Part shown: positions 6,923-6,998 of the stretch, in pieces
Position numbering within the stretch: the stretch's first letter is position 1
Layout: every line of letters starts with the position of its first letter
Assembly: GCA_000715855.1 (NCBI GenBank)
Contig: KL571210.1
Span: forward strand, 16,028-23,025
Direction of reading: 5' to 3'
Length of the DNA stretch: 6,998 nt
Source: Actinoplanes liguriensis
GTDB lineage: Bacteria > Actinomycetota > Actinomycetes > Mycobacteriales > Micromonosporaceae
The notes under the pieces: model-generated
Told to the model about the DNA's origin: nothing
What the model saw: the letters and a program-made list of their open reading frames with translations, nothing else
Database searches by the model: none
Position numbers and translations under genes: made by a program

Positions 6923-6998
6923 CAGTCCTCCAACCGCTGGACGAGCTCGATGTAGGTGCCGTCGGGATCTCGGACGAAGGCGAGCCGGGAGCGGCGGG
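6922..6998 (-). CDS. VOC superfamily (glyoxalase/dioxygenase fold) protein, C-terminal end only
   Basis: Only the last 24 or so codons are in the window, ending at TGA 6922-6924. They read RLAFVRDPDGTYIELVQRLED, and the FVRDPDGxxIEL pattern is the hallmark C-terminal strand of vicinal-oxygen-chelate proteins (glyoxalase I, extradiol dioxygenases, bleomycin-resistance and epimerase types). The Glu in IEL is the usual metal ligand. The gene stop shares one base with the SDR start, so it belongs to the same operon and is its most upstream member visible. Which VOC activity it has cannot be decided from so little. The family assignment from a short motif is fairly safe because the motif is distinctive and the frame is open to the edge. 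Confidence 0.8.
   Translation of the reverse strand, partial: RRSRLAFVRDPDGTYIELVQRLED
6927..6931 (-). promoter_or_regulatory. Ribosome binding site of the SDR gene
   Basis: GGAGG on the minus strand, four bases before the ATG at 6922 and inside the last codons of the upstream VOC gene. With the TGATG overlap it indicates coupled translation of the two enzymes and fixes the SDR start. Confidence 0.65.

Noticed and set aside
6119..6955. Plus-strand open frame of 278 codons opposite the SDR gene
   Set aside because: Antisense shadow of the SDR with Gly/Arg/Asp-rich low-information sequence; the SDR frame carries real motifs.

Overview
The window is chromosomal DNA from a high-GC Gram-positive bacterium, most likely an actinomycete. 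Codons end mostly in G or C, there is a secreted-type family 5 glycoside hydrolase with a Thr/Pro/Ala linker, a lipoprotein-type solute-binding protein, and a branched-chain-amino-acid-type ABC transporter whose subunits are fused as in some actinobacteria. Genus cannot be fixed from the sequence.

Layout. The left end (2-1072, + strand) is the 3' part of a cellulase-type GH5 gene. Its linker runs off the left edge, so a signal peptide and perhaps a carbohydrate-binding module lie outside the window. A strong hairpin terminator follows (1080-1127). The gap at 1137-1280 holds the decayed end of a LuxR-type helix-turn-helix gene on the minus strand. A second hairpin (1327-1365) terminates the minus-strand operon that fills the rest of the window.

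That operon is transcribed right to left: the end of a VOC/glyoxalase-fold gene (6922-6998, cut by the right edge), an SDR oxidoreductase (6173-6922), a LivK-like substrate-binding lipoprotein (4873-6120), a LivF-like ATPase (4155-4880), and a single polypeptide of about 926 residues joining LivH-like permease, LivM-like permease and LivG-like ATPase (1372-4152). Stops and starts overlap or nearly touch at three of the four junctions, and the fourth gap is 52 bases with a clear Shine-Dalgarno site, so this is one transcription unit. All parts of a Liv/HAAT-type importer are present: binding protein, two permease domains and two ATPase domains. Co-transcription with an SDR and a VOC enzyme suggests import of a catabolic substrate rather than simply Leu/Ile/Val, but the substrate is not visible in the sequence.

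The points most worth a second look are the SDR, whose catalytic Tyr position is His and whose catalytic Asn position is Gln, the three-domain LivH-LivM-LivG fusion, and the broken LuxR remnant between the convergent units. I found no RNA gene, CRISPR array, insertion sequence or clearly new system.
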